Shown here: piece after piece, positions 21,188-27,829 of the stretch
Numbering within the stretch: position 1 is the first letter of the stretch
Layout of the letters: every line of letters begins with the position of its first letter
NCBI GenBank assembly: GCA_016218965.1
Contig: JACRCP010000080.1
Coordinates: 1-41,510 of the forward strand
From: Deltaproteobacteria bacterium
GTDB taxonomy: Bacteria; Myxococcota; SpSt-1050; JACRCP01
Reading direction: 5' to 3'
Length of the DNA: 41,510 nucleotides
The notes under the pieces: generated by a model
Told to the model about the DNA's origin: nothing
Seen by the model: only the letters and a program-made list of their open reading frames with translations
The model's database searches: none
Program-made: the position numbers and the translations under genes

Positions 21188-23707
21188 ATGGCGACCCGTC
21201 TGAGGGAATACGAGCTTCTGGAGTCTCTCGGAAAGGGGGGAATGGGCGAGGTCTTCAAGGCGCGGAACACGCTCCTTGATGACGACTACGTCGCGATCAA
21301 GGTTATCAGACGGGACCTTGTCGATAATCCTGAACTGCGCAGGCGTTTCCTGCAGGAAGCGAAAGTCCTTCTAAAACTGGATCACCCGTGCATCACCAAG
21401 TTCCGGCACATCTTCGAAGAACAGGGTCAACTCTATCTCGTAACTGAACTGCTCAGCGGCCGGACTCTGCAGGACGAGTTGAACCGGCGTGCGCGGGTTT
21501 CGTTGAACGAGGGGATGGAGTGGCTCAGACAGATGACCTTGGGCATCGCGTATGCCCACAAGGCAGGGGTGATACACCGGGACCTCAAGCCCGCCAATAT
21601 CCTCTTGATGACGAGCGGAGGGCTCAAGGTACTCGATTTCGGGCTGGCGAAGGAACTCGGGATGGGCAGCAGTGGAGGGGCGACGACGTCCAGCCAGATC
21701 ATCGGGACGCCTCCATACCTTCCCCCCGAAGTGGTGACGGGGAACGTGGCGGTCAAGGACATGGGCCCGGAGGGAGACGTCTACGCATTGGGGGTCATTG
21801 CGTACAGGATGTTCGGCGGGAAACTCCCGTACGGGATTGACGAAAACGAGTCGTCTTTCAAGTTGCTTTCGACCCTCATCCGGCTGCACGTTGCCAACAC
21901 TCCGATCGAACATGTGGGGAAGCTTCGTCCGGATCTGCCTGTCGTGTTCTGCCAGGCGCTCATGACCGCATTGCAGCGGAAACCCACTTTGAGGCCGTCA
22001 GACGCCCAGACATGGCTGGAAGTGCTGTCGGCCAGTGTCGGCGGGCCGCCGGAGCACGGAGTCGAACAACGAAAAACCTGGCCAGTTTCGAGCGGGACCG
22101 CGAAGGTCGGCGAAACCTTGTATGAGACTCCCGAACCCGACAGAAACAGAACTCACCCGCAACTCGAAATAACGCTGCACGCGGGTGCGATCTTTCCGCC
22201 GGCAAGACCGGATGTCGCGGAGCCGGCGGCGGATGGCACCGAGACAACCCGTCCGGGGTTCCCACCGGGCGATCTGCAAACGAATGACGTCGACGGCGTT
22301 TCCGATGAAGCGACGTCTGTCGATGCGGCACGGCTTCTGCACCCCCCGTCGTCACTGATGAACAGATACGAATTCGAAGGCGAGAAGGGAAAGCGCGACG
22401 CCCGCTGGGGAGTCGCGGACAACTACCTCGAATCCGCCGGAAACCTTCCCGTTTCCTACACCAAGACCTGGGGAGTTTTGAAGTCTGCGAACCGGACAAC
22501 GTGGATCGTCGCATTGGCCTGCGTTGCTGCGGGTGTCGTGATTGCGTTTGCTTTTCGTTTTGCCGACCGGGGCGGGGAACGAGAGAAGACCGGGCCCCCA
22601 GGCGCCTTGGTCGTCGCCGCCCGGCCGGCAGATGCCGAGATGTTCATTGACGGCAAGGTGTACGGAAACTTGATCATCGAAACCGATCCGCCCGGGGCGG
22701 TAATCACGATGGACGGCGCCGTGCTCGTGAACACGACTCCGCTCAAGTATGAAAAGTTGCTGGCCGAGGTGGATCACACGGTCGTGGCGGAGAAGACGGG
22801 TCTCAAGACCGTGACACAAAAAGTCCGCGTCAAGGAGGGCGAAACAACGATCATCAGGATTTTCATGGGCATGAGTCGGGCGAAGCTGGCGGTATCCAGT
22901 TCGCCGCAGGGCGCGCAGGTCTATCTCAACAACGAAAAAAAGGGAACGACGCCCGTCGAGATCTCGGACCTCGACACCAGCCGCGAGTACACACTCCGCC
23001 TGATCAAGACCGGGTACGAGGAGGAGGAGACGATCGTCAAGTTCGAAAGTCCCGAGGACAAGTGGGTGTCGCTCACGCTTCAAAGGCCGTCCACCAAGGT
23101 CGGGGCGGTCAAGGAAAAGGAAAAAGAGAAGGAGAAGGAAAAGGAGAAAGAGAAGGAGAAAGAGAAGGAAAAGGTCGGAGAGAAGGTCAAACCGGGCGGC
23201 ATGGGATTCCTCAGCGTCAACTCGACGCCATGGTCCTACGTTTTCATAGACGGGAAAGACACCGGAAAGACCACGCCGCTAGTCGAGTTCCAACTGGCGT
23301 CCGGCTCCCACTGGGTCACGCTGAAGACCAAGGACGGGAAGGAGAAAACCCAGAAGATCACGATCAAAGCGGGCGAGGCGATTTTTATCAAAGAGAGTTT
23401 AGCTGAAAGTATCCCGATGCCCCACACCTTGGACCCATCGCAGGTCAGCGGCTTGGTGAAGTCGAAGTACCCTGCGATAAAAATATGCATGGAGAAACAG
23501 GAAGTGTCAGGGAAAATGGTGGTCTTGTGGACGATACAAAGAAACGGCAGGGTTTCCGATATTGAAGTCACTACTCCCGGGTTTGCGGGGACGCCGGTTG
23601 CCACGTGCGTTGCGGCAGTTATCGCGCTGATGCAGTTTCCCGAATTTTCCGGGGAACCGATACCCGTGAAGTGGCCGTTTAACTTGAATGTACTTGGCAA
23701 ACGATAG
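21188..23707 (+). CDS. Transmembrane Ser/Thr protein kinase with PEGA and AgmX/PglI-type C-terminus
   Basis: An 839-aa kinase, last gene of the fibre operon. The kinase domain (about 8-280) has GKGGMGEVF, VAIK (Lys38), HRDLKPAN (Asp132), DFG (150-152) and GTPPYLPPEV, so it should be active. A 150-residue linker leads to one TM helix (about 438-458). The C-terminal part, predicted outside the cytoplasmic membrane, has PEGA-type beta domains (about 472-560, 565-632, 671-738) split by a Lys-Glu spacer (642-662). Residues 750-835 (YPAIKICMEK, GKMVVLWTIQRNGRVSDIEV, FPEF) match the AgmX/PglI C-terminal domain known from myxobacterial gliding and polar-growth proteins, which is related to the TonB C-terminus. 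PEGA and AgmX-type domains suggest envelope or peptidoglycan sensing. Cotranscription with the fibre suggests it monitors or controls fibre assembly; this is inference. The ribosome-binding site is weak. Confidence 0.92.
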   Translation: MATRLREYELLESLGKGGMGEVFKARNTLLDDDYVAIKVIRRDLVDNPELRRRFLQEAKVLLKLDHPCITKFRHIFEEQGQLYLVTELLSGRTLQDELNRRARVSLNEGMEWLRQMTLGIAYAHKAGVIHRDLKPANILLMTSGGLKVLDFGLAKELGMGSSGGATTSSQIIGTPPYLPPEVVTGNVAVKDMGPEGDVYALGVIAYRMFGGKLPYGIDENESSFKLLSTLIRLHVANTPIEHVGKLRPDLPVVFCQALMTALQRKPTLRPSDAQTWLEVLSASVGGPPEHGVEQRKTWPVSSGTAKVGETLYETPEPDRNRTHPQLEITLHAGAIFPPARPDVAEPAADGTETTRPGFPPGDLQTNDVDGVSDEATSVDAARLLHPPSSLMNRYEFEGEKGKRDARWGVADNYLESAGNLPVSYTKTWGVLKSANRTTWIVALACVAAGVVIAFAFRFADRGGEREKTGPPGALVVAARPADAEMFIDGKVYGNLIIETDPPGAVITMDGAVLVNTTPLKYEKLLAEVDHTVVAEKTGLKTVTQKVRVKEGETTIIRIFMGMSRAKLAVSSSPQGAQVYLNNEKKGTTPVEISDLDTSREYTLRLIKTGYEEEETIVKFESPEDKWVSLTLQRPSTKVGAVKEKEKEKEKEKEKEKEKEKEKVGEKVKPGGMGFLSVNSTPWSYVFIDGKDTGKTTPLVEFQLASGSHWVTLKTKDGKEKTQKITIKAGEAIFIKESLAESIPMPHTLDPSQVSGLVKSKYPAIKICMEKQEVSGKMVVLWTIQRNGRVSDIEVTTPGFAGTPVATCVAAVIALMQFPEFSGEPIPVKWPFNLNVLGKR
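23111..23174 (+). repeat. 64-nt uninterrupted purine tract in kinase gene
   Basis: Only A and G occur on this strand, in alternating aag/gag codons for about ten Lys-Glu pairs. The peptide is a charged rigid spacer between the second and third PEGA regions. Homopurine runs can form triplex structures and slip; changes in multiples of six keep the frame and alter spacer length. Confidence 0.9.
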
Positions 23708-23820
23708 CGCATCCGAGTGGGATGGCGAGCGTACTTCCGATCTCTCTGCTGCCGGTTTCGCGGTGTCGGAAGGGAACCAGATGAGGACTGAAAAATGCGA
23801 TGGGGTCTGGGATTCCCGGC

Positions 23821-24402
23821 TCAGGACTCGGGACTTCGCCCTGCGGACACGAGTGGGCGTTTCTTTCGCTGCTTTCTGAAAAAGGCCTTGAGGATTGACG
23901 AGCATTCCTCGCGCATCACTCCCGATGTCACCTCGACGCGGTGGTTTAGGCGGCGGTCCTGCGGAACGTCGAAGAGCGTGCCGCACGCGCCGGCCTTGGG
24001 GTCGGCGCAGCCGAAGACGAGGCGGGAGACGCGCGCGTTCACCAGCGCCCCGGCGCACATCGGGCAAGGTTCCATCGAAACGTAGACGGTGCAGCCCGTC
24101 AAACGCCACGATCTCTGCTTCGCGGCGGACTTTCTCAGGGCGAGGACCTCGGCGTGGGCGGTGGGGTCGCCGGTGGTCTCGCGCAGGTTGTGCGCGCGGG
24201 CGAGGATCTTCCCGTCGGCGCCGACCACGACGACACCGACGGGGACCTCGCCCTTTCCCGCGGCCTTTTGGGCTTCGCGGAGGGCAAGGGACATCAGGTG
24301 CTCGTCCACGTCCGCCGGCCGCGCGTGGCGGGCCGGCTCCGCAGACACGGGCGGATTCCGCTTCGCTTCAGCCGCCCCTACACCGGCGGCCCCTACACTC
24401 AT
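23821..24402 (-). CDS. tadA: tRNA-specific adenosine deaminase
   Basis: A 193-aa protein of the cytidine/deoxycytidylate deaminase fold that converts A34 to inosine in tRNA-Arg(ACG), allowing decoding of CGN codons. Zinc and catalytic motifs are complete: HAE (His83, Glu85) and PCPMC (Cys113, Cys116), with the usual [18 protein letters not shown] and NHRVEV.SGV segments. The first 30 residues are Ala/Pro-rich and atypical; a GTG start at 24309 (residue 32, VDEHLMSLALREA) would give a normal-length TadA and is a serious alternative. It lies 24 bp downstream of pgi on the same strand, so is probably cotranscribed. Convergent with the kinase gene; 23708-23820 shows no gene and no clear terminator. 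A broken second copy lies at 11070-11297. Confidence 0.93.
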   Translation of the reverse strand: MSVGAAGVGAAEAKRNPPVSAEPARHARPADVDEHLMSLALREAQKAAGKGEVPVGVVVVGADGKILARAHNLRETTGDPTAHAEVLALRKSAAKQRSWRLTGCTVYVSMEPCPMCAGALVNARVSRLVFGCADPKAGACGTLFDVPQDRRLNHRVEVTSGVMREECSSILKAFFRKQRKKRPLVSAGRSPES

Positions 24403-24426
24403 GCCTGACGCCTCATGCCTCGTGCC

Positions 24427-25806
24427 TCAATGTCCGGGCTTTCCGAGCTTCTTGTACATGATGTTCTTCCCGTGCTCGACGCCGGGCTGGTCGAACGGGT
24501 TTACGTTGTACAGCCCGCCCGCGAGCATCGTCGCGAACTCGCAGAGCATTATGAACTGGCCCACGTTAAACGCGTTCACCTCGGGGAAAACGACCTTGAA
24601 GCTCGGACGCCCGGCGGCGAGCAGGGACTGCTCGGTCGCCTCCTGTTCGTAGGCGATGAGCTGGTTGAGCGTATGCCCGCCAAGGTAGCTTACGTCGGCG
24701 AATTTTTCGAGACCCTTCGGGATGGCGACCTCGCACGCGAAACGGTCGACAGCCAGGAAGCACACGAGCTTGTCCTGCGGGCCCTCGACGTACATTTGGA
24801 GCTGGCTGTGCTGGTCGGTCACGCCCAGCGCGCGGATCGGCGTGCTCCCCGTCCCCGCGGGCTTGCCGTCGAGCGCCACCTTCTTGCCCAGGCTTTCGGC
24901 CCAGAGCTGCTGGAACCATTCGGCGAAGTCCAGGAGCGCGTCGGCGTAAGGCATCATGACGAGCATGTTGCGCCGCTTCTGCGTGTCGGCGAGCCAGCCC
25001 AGCGCCGCAAAAAGGGCCGAAGGGTCGGCGATCGCCGACGACGAACGGATTCGCTTCTCCATGGCCGCGGCGCCGGCGCACAGCTCCTCGACATCGAGGC
25101 CCGTCGCGGCCGCGGGGAGAAGCCCCACGGCGCAGAGAACCGAGAAGCGTCCGCCCGCGTTGGGCGGCACCGGGAGCGTGCGGAGTTTTTCTTCCTCGGC
25201 GATCTTCCGAAGCGTCCCCTTTTTCGGGTCGGTGACCGCCACCATCCGGGCGCGGTAGCCCTCGAACCCGAGACGCTCGATGAGCTTGTGCCTCGCAATC
25301 ATGAACTGAGACATCGTCTCGACGGTCGAGCCGGACTTGGTCACGGCGGCAAAACACGTCCGCTGGAGGTTTGCTGTCCCCAATACCGACGCGAAGGTCA
25401 CGGGGTCGACGTTCTCCATGACGTGCAGGCGAAGCCCCGGCCCGCGGACCTTGCGGTCGAGCATGTTGTGCAGGGGGTGTCCCAGCGCCGAGAGCAGGGC
25501 ACGCGGACCCAGGGCCGACCCGCCGATGCCCAGGAGGACGAGATCGTCGAACTCGGCCTCGAGCTGGCGGCCAAGCTGGGCGGCCGTGGCGATCTGGTCT
25601 GTGTCGTGCGGCAGGGAAGGAAAGCCGTACTCGCCGGCGTCCGCCTTCTTGAAAAACTCCCTTTTTACCTCGTCAAGCCGCGGGCCGATGGAATCAAGCT
25701 CGCCCTTTGTGAAACCGGATGTCCCGAGCGAAGCATCCGTGGCGCAAGAAGTGTCCAGCCTCAACTCGTTCTGCGCGGCCCATCTCTTGTCTTCCCACCG
25801 TCGCAT
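24427..25806 (-). CDS. pgi: Glucose-6-phosphate isomerase
   Basis: A 459-aa cytoplasmic enzyme interconverting glucose 6-phosphate and fructose 6-phosphate in glycolysis and gluconeogenesis. Length matches the short (about 450 aa) bacterial type. Visible motifs: GIGGSALGP (93-101), TKSGSTVET for phosphate binding (156-164), GGRFSVLCAVG (signature 1, 218-228), WAESLGKK (302-309), DQHSQLQMY (331-339, with conserved His333) and NPFDQPGVEHGK (signature 2, 436-447, with conserved Lys447). Start confirmed by a strong AAGGAGG (complement of 25811-25817) four bases before the ATG. First gene of a pgi-tadA pair. A housekeeping gene of ordinary composition. Confidence 0.97.
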   Translation of the reverse strand: MRRWEDKRWAAQNELRLDTSCATDASLGTSGFTKGELDSIGPRLDEVKREFFKKADAGEYGFPSLPHDTDQIATAAQLGRQLEAEFDDLVLLGIGGSALGPRALLSALGHPLHNMLDRKVRGPGLRLHVMENVDPVTFASVLGTANLQRTCFAAVTKSGSTVETMSQFMIARHKLIERLGFEGYRARMVAVTDPKKGTLRKIAEEEKLRTLPVPPNAGGRFSVLCAVGLLPAAATGLDVEELCAGAAAMEKRIRSSSAIADPSALFAALGWLADTQKRRNMLVMMPYADALLDFAEWFQQLWAESLGKKVALDGKPAGTGSTPIRALGVTDQHSQLQMYVEGPQDKLVCFLAVDRFACEVAIPKGLEKFADVSYLGGHTLNQLIAYEQEATEQSLLAAGRPSFKVVFPEVNAFNVGQFIMLCEFATMLAGGLYNVNPFDQPGVEHGKNIMYKKLGKPGH

Positions 25807-25832
25807 GTGCCCTCCTTGAAAAACCCACCGAC

Positions 25833-25860
25833 TTCATACCACAACCACCGGCGCGGGCAA
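25833..25860 (-). promoter_or_regulatory. Weak putative pgi promoter
   Basis: On the minus strand TTGCCC (complement of 25855-25860), 16 bp, TATGAA (complement of 25833-25838). Matches to consensus are poor; it is listed because of its position just upstream of the pgi ribosome-binding site. Confidence 0.25.
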
Positions 25861-25984
25861 GGGCGGGGCCGACGAACATCGGAGGATCGAGTCCTCACTC
25901 CGCGGAAACGAGGCATATTGATCGCGACTGTGGCCGGTGATATCGTCCTGCCACTCAGGCGCCAGACTTGGAGTAGACACCGAC

Positions 25985-26510
25985 ATGATGACTCTTCGAC
26001 TCTTTTCATCCGTCCCTGAGACGATTCCGGCCGCGACGTCGTGGTACCTCACCGACCTCGGCGAGTTCAAGGGGCGGCAGGAAATGTTCACCAGGCAGTC
26101 GCCTCAGAAGCTCAAGTTGTTGCGCGAGCACGCCATCATCGAGAGCGCGGTGTCGTCAAACCGCATCGAGGGGATCGAGATCGATCAGAAGCGGGTGGGT
26201 GTCCCACGACCCGTGGCCGTTCGTGAACTACGTCCTGTTCATCCTCAAAACGGCGTACAAGGAATTCGAGCGGCGCGTGGGACAAGTGAAAAGCCCACGG
26301 GGGGCGAAGACGGAGTTGGTGCTGTCGGCAGTGTCGGCCTTTTCCGGCGAGTTTACGCTGGTTGAGCTGGAGCGTGCGTGCCCGGGCGTGAGTCGAGACA
26401 TGATCCGGCAGATACTGAAGGACTTGAAGGCCAGCGGCGGCGTTGTCTGCCTTGGACGCGGTCCGGGGACCCGTTGGAGGAAAGAGGGTAATACCTCCAA
26501 AAGAGGGTAA
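25985..26510 (+). pseudogene. Fic-family gene with internal deletion of the catalytic core
   Basis: The N-terminal part (25985 to about 26196) encodes TSWYLTDLGEFKGRQEMFTR, then KLKLLREHAIIESAVSSNRI and EGIEIDQKRVG, the typical start of Fic/DUF4172-type proteins including the inhibitory-helix-like SSNRIEG segment. The frame then shifts by one and the C-terminal part (about 26199-26510) encodes HDPWPFVNYVLFILKTAYKE, then SPRGAKTEL and a winged-helix-like end (GVSRDMIRQILKDLKASGGV). In full-length relatives roughly 200 residues lie between these blocks, including HPFxxGNGR, which carries out AMP transfer. All of that is missing, so the gene is dead. The junction is at about 26194-26202. Confidence 0.88.
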
Positions 26511-26522
26511 TAAAGAGGGTAT
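26481..26522 (+). repeat. Three copies of AAAGAGGGTA(A)T
   Basis: Copies at 26481-26492, 26500-26511 and 26513-26522. The first two encode the last residues of the Fic remnant (KEGNTSKRG, stop 26508-26510); the third lies just beyond. Spacing is irregular (19 then 13 bp). A short slipped duplication at the gene end is the simplest reading. Confidence 0.6.
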
Positions 26523-26533
26523 TAGGGCGATGT

Positions 26534-27724
26534 TCAGGCGGTGAAAAGCGTCTTGGGGTCGGTGCCGAAGAATTCTTCGAGCGGCATGCCGCCGCTGCCG
26601 GCGATGAAGGGCCTCGCCTGCGGGAATTTTGCGAGGAACGGCGCCAGGCCGCGGGCGGTGCGCGGGCGGCCGCTTTTGACCTCCACGCCCCAGATGGCAT
26701 CGCCCGAGCGCACGATGTAGTCGACCTCGTCCTCGCGTTCACGCCAGTACGCGATCTCGTATGCCAGCCCCGCCAGGTTGTTGAGCAGATGCGCGCCTAC
26801 GGCGTTCTCGACGAGCCGGCCCCATACGGCGTGGTCGCTCCTTGCCTGAGCGAACGTCCGCAGCCCCGCCGCTGTCACCAGCGCGTTGTTCCAGAGGACG
26901 AGTTTGGGGCTGGAACCCTTTGCCCTGACGGTTCCCAGCGTGAATCGTTCGAGTCCGGAAACGAGAAACGCGGTTTCGAGCAGACGAAGGTAGTGGGCGA
27001 GCGTGGTGGTGTTTCCCGCGTCTTGAAGCTGGCCAAGCATCTTGTTGTACGAAAGGATCTCGGCGGCGTAGCGTGAAGCCAGCGCGAAGAGTTGGCGGAG
27101 GAGGGCGGGTTTGGCAATCGTCTGGAGCGCCACGACGTCCTTTGCCAGAACCGATTCGACGAGGGAGTCGTTTACATACGATCGCCACGATGCCTCGTCG
27201 TCGGCAAGCGCCGCCGCGCCGGGGTATCCTCCGAAATAGAGCCAGCGGTCGAGGTCCCAACCGAACGCTTCGCGGCACTCCGAAAACGACCAGTGCGGGA
27301 GCCTGTGAAGGAAAAACCTGCCGGCGAGGCTCTCCGCCGAGCCCTTCGTCACCAGCAGTGCCGACGACCCCAAAAGCAGGACCGCCGGGCCGCCTCCCTT
27401 TGCGCGGTCCGCGTCCCAGAGAGATTTCACGGACTCGCCCCAGCCCGCCACCTTCTGGATCTCGTCGATTACCAGCAGCGGTCTCCCGCCCCGGCCGGCG
27501 CGCCTCGCGGTCTCCCAGTGGTGGATGATCCATTCGTGACCGGGCGGGATGGGATTGTCTGCGGCCTCAAAAAACACCGGTCCTTCCCAGTTTCCGGCTA
27601 TCGAAACCGCGATTGTCGTCTTGCCGACTTGCCTGGCACCGACCACGATTTGAACAAAATCCGGGGGGTTCGTCAGGCGTTTGACGATGTTTCCAAGGTG
27701 TTTTCGAATGAAGCGGGTTCCCAT
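26534..27724 (-). CDS. AAA-type ATPase with DUF4143-like C-terminus
   Basis: A 396-aa protein from the ATG at 27724. Walker A GARQVGKTT (29-37) and Walker B LLVIDEIQ (83-90) mark an AAA_14-type P-loop ATPase. The C-terminal half fits the DUF4143 family and ends in an EVDYIVRSG...GVEVKSG segment that resembles a PD-(D/E)xK nuclease-like core. The family is widespread in archaea and bacteria, often on mobile or accessory DNA; its role is unresolved. An ATG four codons upstream (27736) exists but overlaps the -10 box, so 27724 is preferred. The transcript would be almost leaderless. It lies between a dead fic gene and surface genes, which fits recent acquisition. Confidence 0.85.
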   Translation of the reverse strand: MGTRFIRKHLGNIVKRLTNPPDFVQIVVGARQVGKTTIAVSIAGNWEGPVFFEAADNPIPPGHEWIIHHWETARRAGRGGRPLLVIDEIQKVAGWGESVKSLWDADRAKGGGPAVLLLGSSALLVTKGSAESLAGRFFLHRLPHWSFSECREAFGWDLDRWLYFGGYPGAAALADDEASWRSYVNDSLVESVLAKDVVALQTIAKPALLRQLFALASRYAAEILSYNKMLGQLQDAGNTTTLAHYLRLLETAFLVSGLERFTLGTVRAKGSSPKLVLWNNALVTAAGLRTFAQARSDHAVWGRLVENAVGAHLLNNLAGLAYEIAYWREREDEVDYIVRSGDAIWGVEVKSGRPRTARGLAPFLAKFPQARPFIAGSGGMPLEEFFGTDPKTLFTA

Positions 27725-27734
27725 ATTTACAATC

Positions 27735-27761
27735 ATTATCAGATAGATAGCCGCTTGTCAA
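27735..27761 (-). promoter_or_regulatory. Promoter of the DUF4143-type ATPase
   Basis: Minus strand: TTGACA (complement of 27756-27761, perfect), 15-bp spacer, GATAAT (complement of 27735-27740). Transcription would begin near 27728, four bases before the preferred ATG. The spacer is shorter than the usual 17 bp, which may reflect dependence on an activator. Confidence 0.55.
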
Positions 27762-27764
27762 CAA

Positions 27765-27806
27765 TTTACTCAATCACTGAGTATTTTTACTCAATCACTG
27801 AGTATT
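27765..27806. promoter_or_regulatory. Two perfect 21-bp operator-like direct repeats
   Basis: Units 27765-27785 and 27786-27806 are identical. Each contains the dyad ACTCA-ATCAC-TGAGT (27768-27782 and 27789-27803). They sit directly upstream of the -35 box, and 21 bp equals two helical turns, so a dimeric regulator could bind the same DNA face twice. No regulator gene is adjacent. Confidence 0.6.
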
Positions 27807-27812
27807 TTGTCT

Positions 27813-27827
27813 TGGCGCTGAGCGCCA
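27813..27827 (-). terminator. Possible terminator hairpin after the IgGFc-type lipoprotein
   Basis: A perfect 6-bp stem TGGCGC/GCGCCA with a 3-base loop lies just after the stop at 27830 on the minus strand. There is no U-tract, so it may only stabilise the 3' end. Confidence 0.35.
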
Positions 27828-27829
27828 GT

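Noticed and set aside
24415-26019. 534-codon plus-strand frame over pgi
   Set aside because: It is the shadow of pgi, whose signatures and ribosome-binding site are complete.
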